Assembly (NCBI RefSeq): GCF_001591585.1
Contig: NZ_BCVE01000003.1
Span: 124,001-188,000 of the forward strand
DNA: 64,000 bases
Source: Niallia circulans NBRC 13626
GTDB taxonomy: Bacteria > Bacillota > Bacilli > Bacillales > Cytobacillaceae
Direction: 5' to 3'
Of the stretch, positions 56,750-64,000 are shown piece after piece (position 1 is the first letter of the stretch; every line of letters begins with the position of its first letter). The position numbers were made by a program, and so were the translations under genes. Below the pieces are notes generated by a model. That model worked only from the letters and a program-made list of their open reading frames with translations, was not told the origin of the DNA and ran no database searches.

Positions 56750-58210
56750 ATGAGTGACCAATTAAACCCTGACAGTAGGAACACCAACACGAATAAAAAA
56801 AATAATTTAAAAATCATTGCCATTATCTCTACATTTGGTGGTCTTCTTTTTGGATTTGATACTGGTGTAATAAATGGGGCCTTACCCTATATGGCTCGTC
56901 CAGATCAGCTAAACCTCAATGCAGTTACTGAAGGTCTTGTTACTAGCTCGCTCTTATTTGGAGCAGCATTCGGAGCAATGTTCAGTGGGAAACTCGCAGA
57001 TAGCTATGGACGAAGAAAAGTCATTTTATATTTAGCTGCAGTTTTTCTTATTACAACATTAGGATGTACTTTCGCACCGAATTTCCCCATCATGGTTACT
57101 TTCCGCTTCTTACTAGGTATCGCTGTTGGAGGAGCATCAGTAGCTGTCCCTACCTTCTTGGCAGAAATGTCTCCTGCTGAACGACGTGGTCAAATGGTAA
57201 CCCAAAATGAATTAATGATCGTAAGCGGTCAATTACTTGCCTATATTACAAATGCTATTATTGGAAATACAATGGATGGTGCAGGAAACGCTTGGAGATA
57301 CATGCTTGTCATTGCAACCTTACCTGCTATTGTCTTATGGATAGGAATGCTTGTTGTACCTGAAAGCCCTAGATGGTATGCATCAAAGGGCAGGTTCAAA
57401 GATGCTTTTCGTGTATTATTGCATATTAGAAAAGAAAAACGAGCAAAAGCAGAGCTACAGCAAATTAAAAAAGCAGTGGAAACAGAAGCACATGTGGAAC
57501 AAGTTAGCTTTAAAGATTTGGCTGTACCTTGGATTAGAAGAATTGTCTTTCTTGGTATTGGGATTGCCATCGTTCAACAAATCACAGGGGTAAATACCAT
57601 CATGTTTTATGGAACACAAATACTAGAAAGCACTGGATTCTCTACCGAGGTCGCTCTCATTGCCAATATCGCCAATGGAGTAATTTCTGTATTAGCTACC
57701 TTCCTGGGAATTTGGCTGCTGGGACGTGTAGGAAGAAAACCAATGTTAATTATCGGACTAATCGGTACTACAACAACTTTACTACTAATTGGGATTTTCT
57801 CCTTCACTTTAAACGGAACAACTATTCTACCCTTTGCTGTACTTAGTATGACGGTTACTTTCTTAGCATTTCAACAAGGGGCTATCTCACCAGTAACCTG
57901 GCTTATGTTAGCAGAAATATTCCCTTTAAAACTTCGAGGGTTAGGGATGGGTATTTCTGTATTTTGCTTATGGATAACAAACTTTCTTATTGGTTTAATT
58001 TTCCCAATTCTTCTCGATAAGATTGGCTTATCTAATTCCTTCTTCCTTTTCACCGTACTTGGAGTATTTGCCATAACATTTGTTAGCAAATTCTTACCAG
58101 AAACAAAAGGAAAAACATTGGAACAGCTCGAACAGTATTTCCGAAACTTTGATAAGGATTCCCGAGGTGTTCAGAAAACCAATATTGGAGAAAAACAATT
58201 CCATTCTTAA
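56750..58210 (+). CDS. iolT: Inositol transporter IolT (MFS sugar porter)
   Basis: A 486-residue sugar-porter permease with 12 helices. It has sugar-porter signatures: GGLLFGFDTGVINGALPYM in helix 1, DSYGRRK after helix 2, PESPRWYASKGR after helix 6, QQITGVNTIMFYG in helix 7 and LPETKG at the end. The N-terminal DQLNLNAVTEGLVTSSLLFGA is very like B. subtilis IolT, which takes up myo-inositol and some hexoses by proton symport. No inositol catabolic gene is next to it. It has its own terminator. Confidence 0.9.
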   Translation: MSDQLNPDSRNTNTNKKNNLKIIAIISTFGGLLFGFDTGVINGALPYMARPDQLNLNAVTEGLVTSSLLFGAAFGAMFSGKLADSYGRRKVILYLAAVFLITTLGCTFAPNFPIMVTFRFLLGIAVGGASVAVPTFLAEMSPAERRGQMVTQNELMIVSGQLLAYITNAIIGNTMDGAGNAWRYMLVIATLPAIVLWIGMLVVPESPRWYASKGRFKDAFRVLLHIRKEKRAKAELQQIKKAVETEAHVEQVSFKDLAVPWIRRIVFLGIGIAIVQQITGVNTIMFYGTQILESTGFSTEVALIANIANGVISVLATFLGIWLLGRVGRKPMLIIGLIGTTTTLLLIGIFSFTLNGTTILPFAVLSMTVTFLAFQQGAISPVTWLMLAEIFPLKLRGLGMGISVFCLWITNFLIGLIFPILLDKIGLSNSFFLFTVLGVFAITFVSKFLPETKGKTLEQLEQYFRNFDKDSRGVQKTNIGEKQFHS

Positions 58211-58242
58211 TAAAAACAAATTGAAATATATAATCAGTTCAT

Positions 58243-58281
58243 AAAGAGTTCCCCTTAGAAAAGGAGGAGCTCTTTCTTATT
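58243..58281 (+). terminator. Terminator of iolT
   Basis: AAAGAGTTCCCCTT and AAGGAGGAGCTCTTT pair with bulges and a short loop, followed by CTTATTTTT. Confidence 0.8.
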
Positions 58282-58427
58282 TTTACATTTTGCATTTTTT
58301 CAAACCATTTATTTTACATTTGTATAAAAAATCAGTTCATTTCATTGCATTTTATATAGTGGATTTAAAAACATTAATCATTTTATTACTTTTATACTTT
58401 TTCGCGTTGAAGCATTAAAAATAATCA

Positions 58428-58456
58428 TTGACGATTATCTAGTTATTACATATAAT
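58428..58456 (+). promoter_or_regulatory. Sigma-A-type promoter
   Basis: TTGACG (58428-58433) and TATAAT (58451-58456) are 17 bp apart, 34 bp upstream of the EIIC-like gene. Confidence 0.7.
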
Positions 58457-58490
58457 AAACTCCAAATTCAAGGAGAATGGGGAGTTTAAG

Positions 58491-59528
58491 GTGAAAGAGT
58501 TTTTCAGTAAATTATTAAATGGTATGAGTATCGGAATTGTTGTCTCGTTAATCCCAAATGCATTGCTTGGTGAAATCTTAAAGCTCTTTATTCCTTTCTT
58601 TCCTCCGCTTCAGCACGTATTAGATATTACTGCGTTTATTATGAGTTTATTGCCCGTGCTAATTGGTGTAATGGTAGGAATATCCTTTAAGCTATCCTCT
58701 ATACAGACAGCTAGTATTGGTATTGCTGCAATGGTTGGTAGTGGTGTTGTTCAAAAAACAGCGGAAGGGTTATTTACGTTAAATGGTATAGGGGTTGTTT
58801 TGAACACAGGTATAACCGCAGCGCTTGCGGTATTATTTGTCCGTTTTATCGGTGACCGCTTGAAGGCCTATTCTATTCTTCTATTACCAACATTATGTAT
58901 ATTAATCCCCGGAATGGCTGGGTACTTATTATTACCATATATGAAATCTACTACTGGATTAATTGGCATCGCAATCGAAAATGTTACAAACTTACAGCCA
59001 ATTCTCATGGGTATCATTATCGCTGTCTTGTTCTGTTTAATTATTCTTTCTCCTATCTCAACAGTAGGTGTAGCAACCGTTATATCTCTGTCAGGAGTTG
59101 GCTCTGGAGCAGCAAACCTTGGCATTGTGGCAGCAGGTATTGGATTGGCTATTGCAAGCTATAAAGCAAACTCTTTAGGTACTGCATTAGCACATGTTTT
59201 GGGATCCCCTAAAATACAAATGGGTAATTTCTTTATGAAACCGAAGATTGTTATTCCAATGATTATTACAGCTGCTGTGTTGGGCGGATTGGCTGGCTAT
59301 TTAAATATACAGGGAACTCCTTATAGTGCTGGTTTTGGATTATCGGGATTAGTCGGGCCCATGAATTTTATGCGCTTAGCCGATGGTGGTTGGACTAGTA
59401 AAAACATTACGATTATGGTTTCTACCTTTTTAATTATTCCATTTCTTTTAAATGTATTCCTACTGTATATTTTTTCAAAAAAATTAAAAATGATTAAATC
59501 AGACGATTATAAGTTGAACTTTGATTAA
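58491..59528 (+). CDS. PTS_EIIC_2-family membrane protein
   Basis: A 345-residue very hydrophobic protein with about ten helices and glycine-rich loops (SGVGSGAANLGIVAAGIG; SAGFGLSGLVGPMNFM). It fits the PTS_EIIC_2 family, seen in Firmicutes as stand-alone PTS IIC-like proteins without IIA or IIB domains. Its substrate is unknown and PTS function is unproven. The start is GTG 58491 behind GGGGAG. A sigma-A promoter and a terminator make it monocistronic. Confidence 0.8.
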   Translation: MKEFFSKLLNGMSIGIVVSLIPNALLGEILKLFIPFFPPLQHVLDITAFIMSLLPVLIGVMVGISFKLSSIQTASIGIAAMVGSGVVQKTAEGLFTLNGIGVVLNTGITAALAVLFVRFIGDRLKAYSILLLPTLCILIPGMAGYLLLPYMKSTTGLIGIAIENVTNLQPILMGIIIAVLFCLIILSPISTVGVATVISLSGVGSGAANLGIVAAGIGLAIASYKANSLGTALAHVLGSPKIQMGNFFMKPKIVIPMIITAAVLGGLAGYLNIQGTPYSAGFGLSGLVGPMNFMRLADGGWTSKNITIMVSTFLIIPFLLNVFLLYIFSKKLKMIKSDDYKLNFD

Positions 59529-59538
59529 ATTTTAGTCA

Positions 59539-59590
59539 GAAAAATAGAGGATACCAGTCTATAAAGCCTGATATCCTCTACTATTTTTCT
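59539..59590 (+). terminator. Terminator between convergent genes
   Basis: AAAATAGAGGATA and TATCCTCTA with a T-rich tail form a stem 10 bp past the EIIC-like gene. Runs of A and T on the two sides suggest it also serves yxcD. Confidence 0.75.
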
Positions 59591-59878
59591 CTACTTTGCG
59601 ATTGCGATAATGCCCTCTTCATCATCTAACACTAATTTCAACCCCATATATGGGTCCATATTTAAATATTCATCTAACCACAATCTGAGTGCTTCAATCA
59701 TATTTTGAGTGATAAGGACTTGTTTTCGATCATGTACATATGCTTCTGCTGAAAAGCCATAATCATCATCATACATTAGCTCTACTTCTACTTCCTCTGG
59801 TCGCACTTGTTTTTTTCGTGCTACATAGACGCAGATTGCATTGATAATATCCTGTTCTGGAATGATTAATTTCTCCAA
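59591..59878 (-). CDS. yxcD: YxcD-family (DUF2653) protein
   Basis: A 95-residue soluble acidic protein that matches B. subtilis YxcD in size and pattern: IIPEQDIINAICVYVARKK, VEVELMYDDDYGFSAE and a C-terminal GLKLVLDDEEGIIA. Function unknown. It overlaps the end of the upstream membrane protein gene by 13 bp, so it should be expressed from the same riboswitch-controlled transcript. Confidence 0.85.
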   Translation of the reverse strand: MEKLIIPEQDIINAICVYVARKKQVRPEEVEVELMYDDDYGFSAEAYVHDRKQVLITQNMIEALRLWLDEYLNMDPYMGLKLVLDDEEGIIAIAK

Positions 59879-60309
59879 TTATTTGCTTCCTCTCTTTTTT
59901 TGTTTCGATAGAAAGTAAATATTCTTTTAATTAAATTGAATACTAATACAATCGCAAGGATATTAATGAAAAGCCCTAATATAGACCCAAATGCTCCCAT
60001 ATTAGCAAAAAGGCTGCCAAACAACAGACCGGCAAGTCCTCCAACCATTAACCCTCTCATTAGACCTCCACCTGAGAAGAAGCCACCAGATTTTTTCGCT
60101 GTCGTTGATTGATTAAATTTTGACGTATCGTTTGTATTATTTTTCTTTTGGAAAAAAGAATTTGTATTACTATTATTGTTGTTATTGAAGCTTCGTTTCC
60201 CAGATTTATAAGACTTTGCTTCTACCGTTGTTACAGAGTCTTGAAATACTATACTTACTGGTGATAAAACTAAACCTAACGTGAGAATTGCTGACAAAAT
60301 TTTCTTCAT
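59866..60309 (-). CDS. Small exported/membrane protein under a yybP-ykoY riboswitch
   Basis: A 147-residue protein with an N-terminal signal or anchor helix (ILSAILTLGLVLSPVSIVF), a low-complexity Asn/Ser/Lys linker (about 35-75), and a glycine-rich double membrane segment (GLMRGLMVGGLAGLLFGSLF; GLFINILAIVLVFNLIKRI), then a basic tail. The glycine-rich part resembles the anchor of bacterial Tim44-like proteins, but no Tim44 domain follows. Function unknown. The riboswitch and its terminator lie 90-260 bp upstream on the same strand, which links the gene to manganese homeostasis. AGGAGGAATAG precedes ATG 60309. Confidence 0.8.
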   Translation of the reverse strand: MKKILSAILTLGLVLSPVSIVFQDSVTTVEAKSYKSGKRSFNNNNNSNTNSFFQKKNNTNDTSKFNQSTTAKKSGGFFSGGGLMRGLMVGGLAGLLFGSLFANMGAFGSILGLFINILAIVLVFNLIKRIFTFYRNKKREEANNWRN

Positions 60310-60398
60310 ATTTTTCTATTCCTCCTAAAAATTTGTTTTGAAATTGACATACTAATTTATAGACTTTATCATTCTCCTTGCTTCCTTAGTATTTGCAA

Positions 60399-60437
60399 GA
60401 AAAATAAAAAGCCTTTCCATTAATTTGGTAAAGGCTT
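60399..60437 (-). terminator. Expression-platform terminator of the yybP-ykoY riboswitch
   Basis: On the minus strand AAGCCTTTACC (60437-60427) pairs with GGAAAGGCTT (60418-60409), then TTTATTTTT. The same CCTTTACCAA can instead pair with TTGGTAAAGG (60469-60460) to form an antiterminator. Confidence 0.85.
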
Positions 60438-60469
60438 CTAATTTCTATCTATTTATCCCTTTACCAAGA

Positions 60470-60566
60470 ACGGCAAAGGTCTCGCAAACAACATCTCGTT
60501 GCCAGTTAAGCCGGCGATTTAATCGCGTATTGACGACGTAACTGTAAGCTACTCCCCTTTGGAGTA
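60470..60566 (-). ncRNA. yybP-ykoY (manganese) riboswitch
   Basis: On the minus strand the conserved elements of this family appear in order: CCAAAGGGGAGTAGC, GTCGTCAATACG, CGCCGGCTTAACTGGC and GCGAGACCTTTGCC. CAAAGG at the 5' end pairs with CCTTTG at the 3' end to close P1. Known members bind Mn2+ and usually switch genes on. The downstream hairpins fit that logic. Confidence 0.88.
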
Positions 60567-60768
60567 TGCAATTTTTAAGTATATATACATTTTAATATAA
60601 ACAACTTGTCTAGTCAACTTATATGGTGTAAGCCTCTTCACCTATGTTTCCTGAGATTCCGCTAACTACTAAAAATTACACCTCCTATTTTTTGTAAATC
60701 AATGTATAGGATTAACTTATTTTCACACCCTATATATATAATTCCAAAATTAGTAAGTAGGTATGTAA
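60567..60768. other. Divergent promoter gap
   Basis: A gap of about 200 bp that must hold the promoter of the riboswitch transcript (minus) and that of the gene at 60769 (plus). TATATATATAAT at 60731-60742 is a possible -10 for the plus direction. Nothing else is clear. Confidence 0.35.
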
Positions 60769-61527
60769 ATGAGCGCAACACTAACCTTTCCAAAAGCAAA
60801 ATATAGCACAGCAGGTATCACCTATTTAATGTATCAAAAACCAAGTACTGTTGCTTGGTGGTCTGCTGTTTTCCCTGGATTTGGTCATTATCTTCTTAAT
60901 CAGTATGCCCGTGCAACATTGCTGACTGTTTTAGAAGTAATTATTAATACTGGTGCCAATATTAATGAAGCGATGGTTTATTCTTTTTGTGGAGAAATAG
61001 AATTAGCAAGATCCGTTATTCATTTAGATTGGATGATTGGATATATTGTGATCTATTTAATAACAATAGGCGATAGTTACCGCTCTGCCGTACAATTAAA
61101 TAAGTATATTGAATTATCCACACCTGATTTAGCCAGCTTGGAGATATTCCCATTTGAAATACAATATTTGCAAAATAAGAGCCCTCTTTTAGGGGTCTTC
61201 TACTCACTTTTCTTTCCTGGATTGGGCCAACTGTACAATCACCGGATATTTTTAGGTTTTTATGCAATATTTTGGTGGTGGGTATATATTTTATTATCAC
61301 ATGCACATAAAGCTATAATCCTGACCATTACTGGCGATTTTGCTTCTTCTACTGCTATATTACACCCACATTGGTTACTTTTTATGCCTTCCATCTTAGG
61401 TGGAGCCGTTTATCATTCCTATATAACATGTATACAACATAATATTCTTGCAAAAGAATCACAGCAAAAACGTTTAACAGACAGATATGTCGGTTCCAAA
61501 TTTAGCATAAGAGGTGTAAAGGGATGA
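60769..61527 (+). CDS. Uncharacterised membrane protein with duplicated PGLGQ motif
   Basis: A 252-residue protein with about six helices. Two copies of a small membrane motif are visible: SAVFPGFGHYLLNQYARAT (near residue 32) and SLFFPGLGQLYNHRIFLG (near 145). The half-spacing suggests an internal duplication. The same PGLGQ-FYN motif begins the N-terminal module of MdxF in this window and occurs in TM2-like proteins. Function unknown. The ribosome site before ATG 60769 is weak (GTAGG). It overlaps the next gene by 4 bp (ATGA). Confidence 0.75.
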   Translation: MSATLTFPKAKYSTAGITYLMYQKPSTVAWWSAVFPGFGHYLLNQYARATLLTVLEVIINTGANINEAMVYSFCGEIELARSVIHLDWMIGYIVIYLITIGDSYRSAVQLNKYIELSTPDLASLEIFPFEIQYLQNKSPLLGVFYSLFFPGLGQLYNHRIFLGFYAIFWWWVYILLSHAHKAIILTITGDFASSTAILHPHWLLFMPSILGGAVYHSYITCIQHNILAKESQQKRLTDRYVGSKFSIRGVKG

Positions 61528-61976
61528 TTATTGTCGGAACATTCCAGCCATCTATTGAAATTGAACGTGCACTTTTTGAAATGGAAGCACTAGGTGTTCC
61601 GCCAGAAGAAATGATGGTCCTATATATGAATGAGATTCCTCCTATCAGCAGGAAAAAAAAGGCTTCTGCCGATATTCATGTTTCATCTTTTGAAATTGGC
61701 GTTGCCTTTGCTACTGGTATGGCTGTGATAGGTGCCAGTATTGGTTTTAAATTAATTCTAGGACCTATCTTTAGCGGTCTTCTCGCTGCTATTATCGGTT
61801 TTTTTTGTGGTTATTGCCTGTACTATCTTTTTCATCGGAAGAAAAAAGACAAACTGTCTCAAGGCTTGCCTGAAATCATTGTGCTTATTCAAAGCACAAA
61901 AGAAGTTGCCCCATTAATTAAGGAGATTTTATGGAAACATAAAGCACTAAGCGTTGGAATGAGAAAGAGATTGTAA
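61524..61976 (+). CDS. Uncharacterised two-helix membrane protein
   Basis: A 150-residue protein. The first 55 or so residues form a soluble domain (IIVGTFQPSIEIERALFEME) that resembles the alpha/beta half of DUF1269 or YflT-like proteins. Two glycine-rich helices follow (VAFATGMAVIGASIGFKLIL; GLLAAIIGFFCGYCLYYLF), then a basic loop and a C-terminal soluble stretch ending in SVGMRKRL. The gene is translationally coupled to the one before it, so the two products may work together. Function unknown. Confidence 0.75.
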   Translation: MIIVGTFQPSIEIERALFEMEALGVPPEEMMVLYMNEIPPISRKKKASADIHVSSFEIGVAFATGMAVIGASIGFKLILGPIFSGLLAAIIGFFCGYCLYYLFHRKKKDKLSQGLPEIIVLIQSTKEVAPLIKEILWKHKALSVGMRKRL

Positions 61977-61991
61977 AAGAAACGAATAATA

Positions 61992-62032
61992 ACAAAAGCC
62001 AAAATCTAATTAGTAAGTATTATGGCTTTTGT
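61992..62032 (+). terminator. Terminator after the two unknown membrane proteins
   Basis: ACAAAAGCCA and TGGCTTTTGT form a 10-bp stem, 15 bp past the stop. The U-run lies inside the stem, so strength is uncertain. Confidence 0.6.
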
Positions 62033-62202
62033 GACTATTCGTTTTTTTGATGAATATCTTTTTTAAACGAATTGACTAAATTAATTTAGAAAATTTAGAT
62101 ATTTTATCCATACAATATGCAAAAGAACATGTTAATATATTGGCATGGTATATCGATGTAAGGAGTTCTTACATCAAATGTGAAAGGGGGATGGCATTCA
62201 AT

Positions 62203-63642
62203 ATGAGCTTAGAGGACTTAAATAATCGAGTACAAACAGATCTAGCTTATCTTAATTACGGAGGACAAAACTGGGTTCGTCCAAAAATTCATGCGGAAGG
62301 ACATGTTTTCGATGTGGTCATCGTTGGTGGAGGTCAATCAGGATTAGGGATTGCATTTGGTCTTTTACGCGAAAGAGTATCAAATATTCTTGTTATCGAT
62401 GAAAATAAAGAAGGACTTGAAGGACCATGGGAAACCTATGCTCGTATGGTCACCTTACGCACTCCTAAACATTTAACTTCCATCGACCTTGGTATCCCTT
62501 CACTAACCTTTCGTTCCTGGTGGGAGGCACAATTTGGTAGAGAAGGATGGGAAAAAGTCGACAAAATCCCTCGTGGAGAATGGATGAATTACCTTAGATG
62601 GTATCGTGACATTCTGCAATTACCTGTTCAAAACGAAGTGAAATTGACTTTAATTGAACCCATAGAAAAAGGGATACACCGACTCCATATTAAAAGAAAG
62701 AGAACCGTTTCATCCTCCTTACTCGCTCGAAAGGTAATTCTAGCAACCGGCATCCAAGGGGGAGGAGAATGGCATGTCCCAGCCATGATATCCGATAATC
62801 TCCCTTCTTCTTTATATACTCATACTTCTGCATCCATCGACTTCCCTTCCTTCAGAGGAAAAAGGGTTGCCATTTTAGGTGGGGGTGCATCTGCATTTGA
62901 TAATGCTAACTTCGCTTTATCACAAGGGGTAGCCGAAGCCCATGTATATGTCCGCCGTCATAAAATGCAGCGCATTAATCCGATTAGGCAGATGGAAGTA
63001 TCCGGTATGATTGAACATTTTCCCGCCTTAGCAGATGATGATAAATACGCTAGTATTGCCCATTTTTTCCAGCATAACCAGCCACCAACAAATGATACTT
63101 TTAATCGAGCGTCTTCCTGGCCCGGTTTTCATTTGCATCTCGGTTCTCCTTGGCTGAAAGTAGCCAAAAAAGGAGAACAAGCAGAAGTAACTACACCAAA
63201 GGGAACCTTTTTATTTGATTACTTAATCATTAGCACAGGTTTATTAACAGATCCACGATTGCGTCCAGAACTACGTTTAATCGAAAAGCATATTGCCCGT
63301 TGGAAAGATCGTTATAAAGCCCCGGAAGAAATAGCATCTCCTATGCTTGATGCACATCCTTATTTAAGTCATGGCTTTTCTTTCATTAGCCGTGACACAG
63401 AAGGAGAAGCATTACTTCACGGTATATACTCGTTTAATTATGCTGCCCTCATTAGCTGTGGTTTATCTGCTTCAGCATTATCTGGCATGAGATATGGCAT
63501 TCCCCGTATTGTAACAGCTGTTACGAATGAACTATTTCTGGATGATAAAGACATGAATTTAAAAGACTTTTTTGAATACGATACAGAAGAATTCACTGGA
63601 GAATGGCCTGTGAATCAAAAGGATCCCTCCAAAGTTATTTAA
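62203..63642 (+). CDS. FAD/NAD(P)-dependent oxidoreductase
   Basis: A 479-residue flavoprotein. The FAD-binding motif VVIVGGGQSGLGIAFGLL is near residue 40, the second dinucleotide motif VAILGGGASAFDNANFAL is near 227, and LIISTGLLTDPR closes the FAD site. WETYARMVTLRTPKHL resembles the flavin-monooxygenase and SidA-like groups. The substrate is unknown. I chose ATG 62203, because AAAGGGGG ends 12 nt before it and touches the ATG at 62191; the frame begins at 62140. It has its own terminator and precedes the catalase gene. Confidence 0.82.
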   Translation: MSLEDLNNRVQTDLAYLNYGGQNWVRPKIHAEGHVFDVVIVGGGQSGLGIAFGLLRERVSNILVIDENKEGLEGPWETYARMVTLRTPKHLTSIDLGIPSLTFRSWWEAQFGREGWEKVDKIPRGEWMNYLRWYRDILQLPVQNEVKLTLIEPIEKGIHRLHIKRKRTVSSSLLARKVILATGIQGGGEWHVPAMISDNLPSSLYTHTSASIDFPSFRGKRVAILGGGASAFDNANFALSQGVAEAHVYVRRHKMQRINPIRQMEVSGMIEHFPALADDDKYASIAHFFQHNQPPTNDTFNRASSWPGFHLHLGSPWLKVAKKGEQAEVTTPKGTFLFDYLIISTGLLTDPRLRPELRLIEKHIARWKDRYKAPEEIASPMLDAHPYLSHGFSFISRDTEGEALLHGIYSFNYAALISCGLSASALSGMRYGIPRIVTAVTNELFLDDKDMNLKDFFEYDTEEFTGEWPVNQKDPSKVI

Positions 63643-63643
63643 T

Positions 63644-63684
63644 AACAAGCTAAGACTCTTTTATGCAGTCTTAGCTTGTTTATT
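63644..63684 (+). terminator. Terminator after the oxidoreductase
   Basis: AACAAGCTAAGACT (63644-63657) and AGTCTTAGCTTGTT (63667-63680) pair perfectly over 14 bp, then TATTTTG. Confidence 0.9.
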
Positions 63685-63771
63685 TTGTCGTGTTTTAAAT
63701 ACAGGATGCTGGGTATTAATTAAAAATAACGGATTATAACTGATACATACTATCATTTAGGGGGTATTGAA

Positions 63772-64000
63772 ATGGTAAATAAAAAAATGGACCAATTAAA
63801 AAAATACACCATTAATAATGATCAAAACGCGGGATTAACGACCAATCAAGGCTTAAAAATGGCAGAAGATGAATTCTCCTTAAAAGCAGGATTAAGAGGA
63901 CCTACTTTAATGGAGGACTTTCACTTTCGGGAAAAAATGACTCATTTTGACCATGAAAGAATTCCTGAGCGCATTGTTCATGCCCGAGGAGTTGGTGCAC
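63772..64000 (+). CDS. katE: Catalase, KatE type, N-terminal part (cut by window end)
   Basis: ATG 63772 follows AGGGGG and the frame stays open to the end, giving 76 residues. The segment [19 protein letters not shown] followed by [15 protein letters not shown] is the conserved start of monofunctional heme catalases, just before the catalytic histidine. The N-terminal arm ([21 protein letters not shown]) suggests the large-subunit KatE/HPII clade or its close relatives. It would break down hydrogen peroxide in the cytoplasm. The downstream part is outside the window. Confidence 0.9.
   Translation, partial: MVNKKMDQLKKYTINNDQNAGLTTNQGLKMAEDEFSLKAGLRGPTLMEDFHFREKMTHFDHERIPERIVHARGVGA

Noticed and set aside
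60399-60566. Reading this region as a plus-strand leader for the gene at 60769
   Set aside because: The conserved riboswitch elements and the terminator T-run are in order only on the minus strand.

Overview
The window is AT-rich DNA from a low-GC Gram-positive bacterium of the Bacillaceae. Support for this comes from the strong AGGAGG-type ribosome binding sites, the B. subtilis-like gene sets (mdx maltodextrin locus, ykoEDC, opuA, exuR/uxa, iolT, yxcD), the lipoprotein signal peptides, CcpA-type cre sites, and TPP and yybP-ykoY riboswitches. A Niallia or B. circulans-like species is a reasonable guess, but that is inference. No rRNA, tRNA, IS element, prophage or CRISPR array was seen.

Layout. 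(1) 1-2745: the end of an MFS permease gene, a KdgR-type LacI regulator and a hxlA-hxlB pair (hexulose-phosphate synthase and isomerase). (2) 2937-13879: a maltodextrin locus with MalR/MdxR, a GH13 neopullulanase-type enzyme, beta-phosphoglucomutase, GH65 maltose phosphorylase, YvdJ and the MdxEFG importer. It is tied together by near-identical LacI-type operators. (3) 14193-15626: trehalose PTS permease TreP behind two TreR-type operators. (4) 15909-19757: TPP-riboswitch operon tenA-ykoE-ykoD-ykoC for thiamine precursor salvage and uptake. (5) 20074-28847: lactate dehydrogenase with a Rex-like site, an alkyltransferase-like DNA repair protein, the livKHMGF branched-chain amino acid importer, an unknown lipoprotein and a ferredoxin-NADP reductase with a Fur-like box. 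(6) 29463-32407: OpuA glycine betaine importer.

(7) 32605-54256 (with an ABC exporter to 56049) is the main accessory region, a pectin and galacturonate island. A divergent promoter region separates the two permeases of a YtcQ/LplABC-type oligosaccharide importer. The minus-strand genes then encode a DUF624 protein, the binding lipoprotein, GH105, GH28, an alpha/beta hydrolase, a pectinesterase, a DUF4064 membrane protein and GH43. None of the hydrolases has a visible signal peptide, so oligomers are probably imported and then processed inside the cell. A membrane-bound AraC regulator and ExuR flank the island. Downstream, galacturonate is converted by UxaC and by an unusual single-chain UxaB-UxaA fusion, followed by an esterase, an SGNH rhamnogalacturonan acetylesterase, a TIM-barrel isomerase and an ABC exporter.

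(8) 56750-64000: inositol transporter IolT, a PTS_EIIC_2 membrane protein, a yybP-ykoY (manganese) riboswitch in front of an uncharacterised small membrane protein and YxcD, a pair of unknown membrane proteins, an FAD-dependent oxidoreductase and the start of a KatE-type catalase.

The observations most worth following up are the UxaB-UxaA fusion, the manganese-type riboswitch controlling an uncharacterised protein, the symmetric regulatory region at 42328-42509, and a 21-bp tandem repeat with a dispersed relative.
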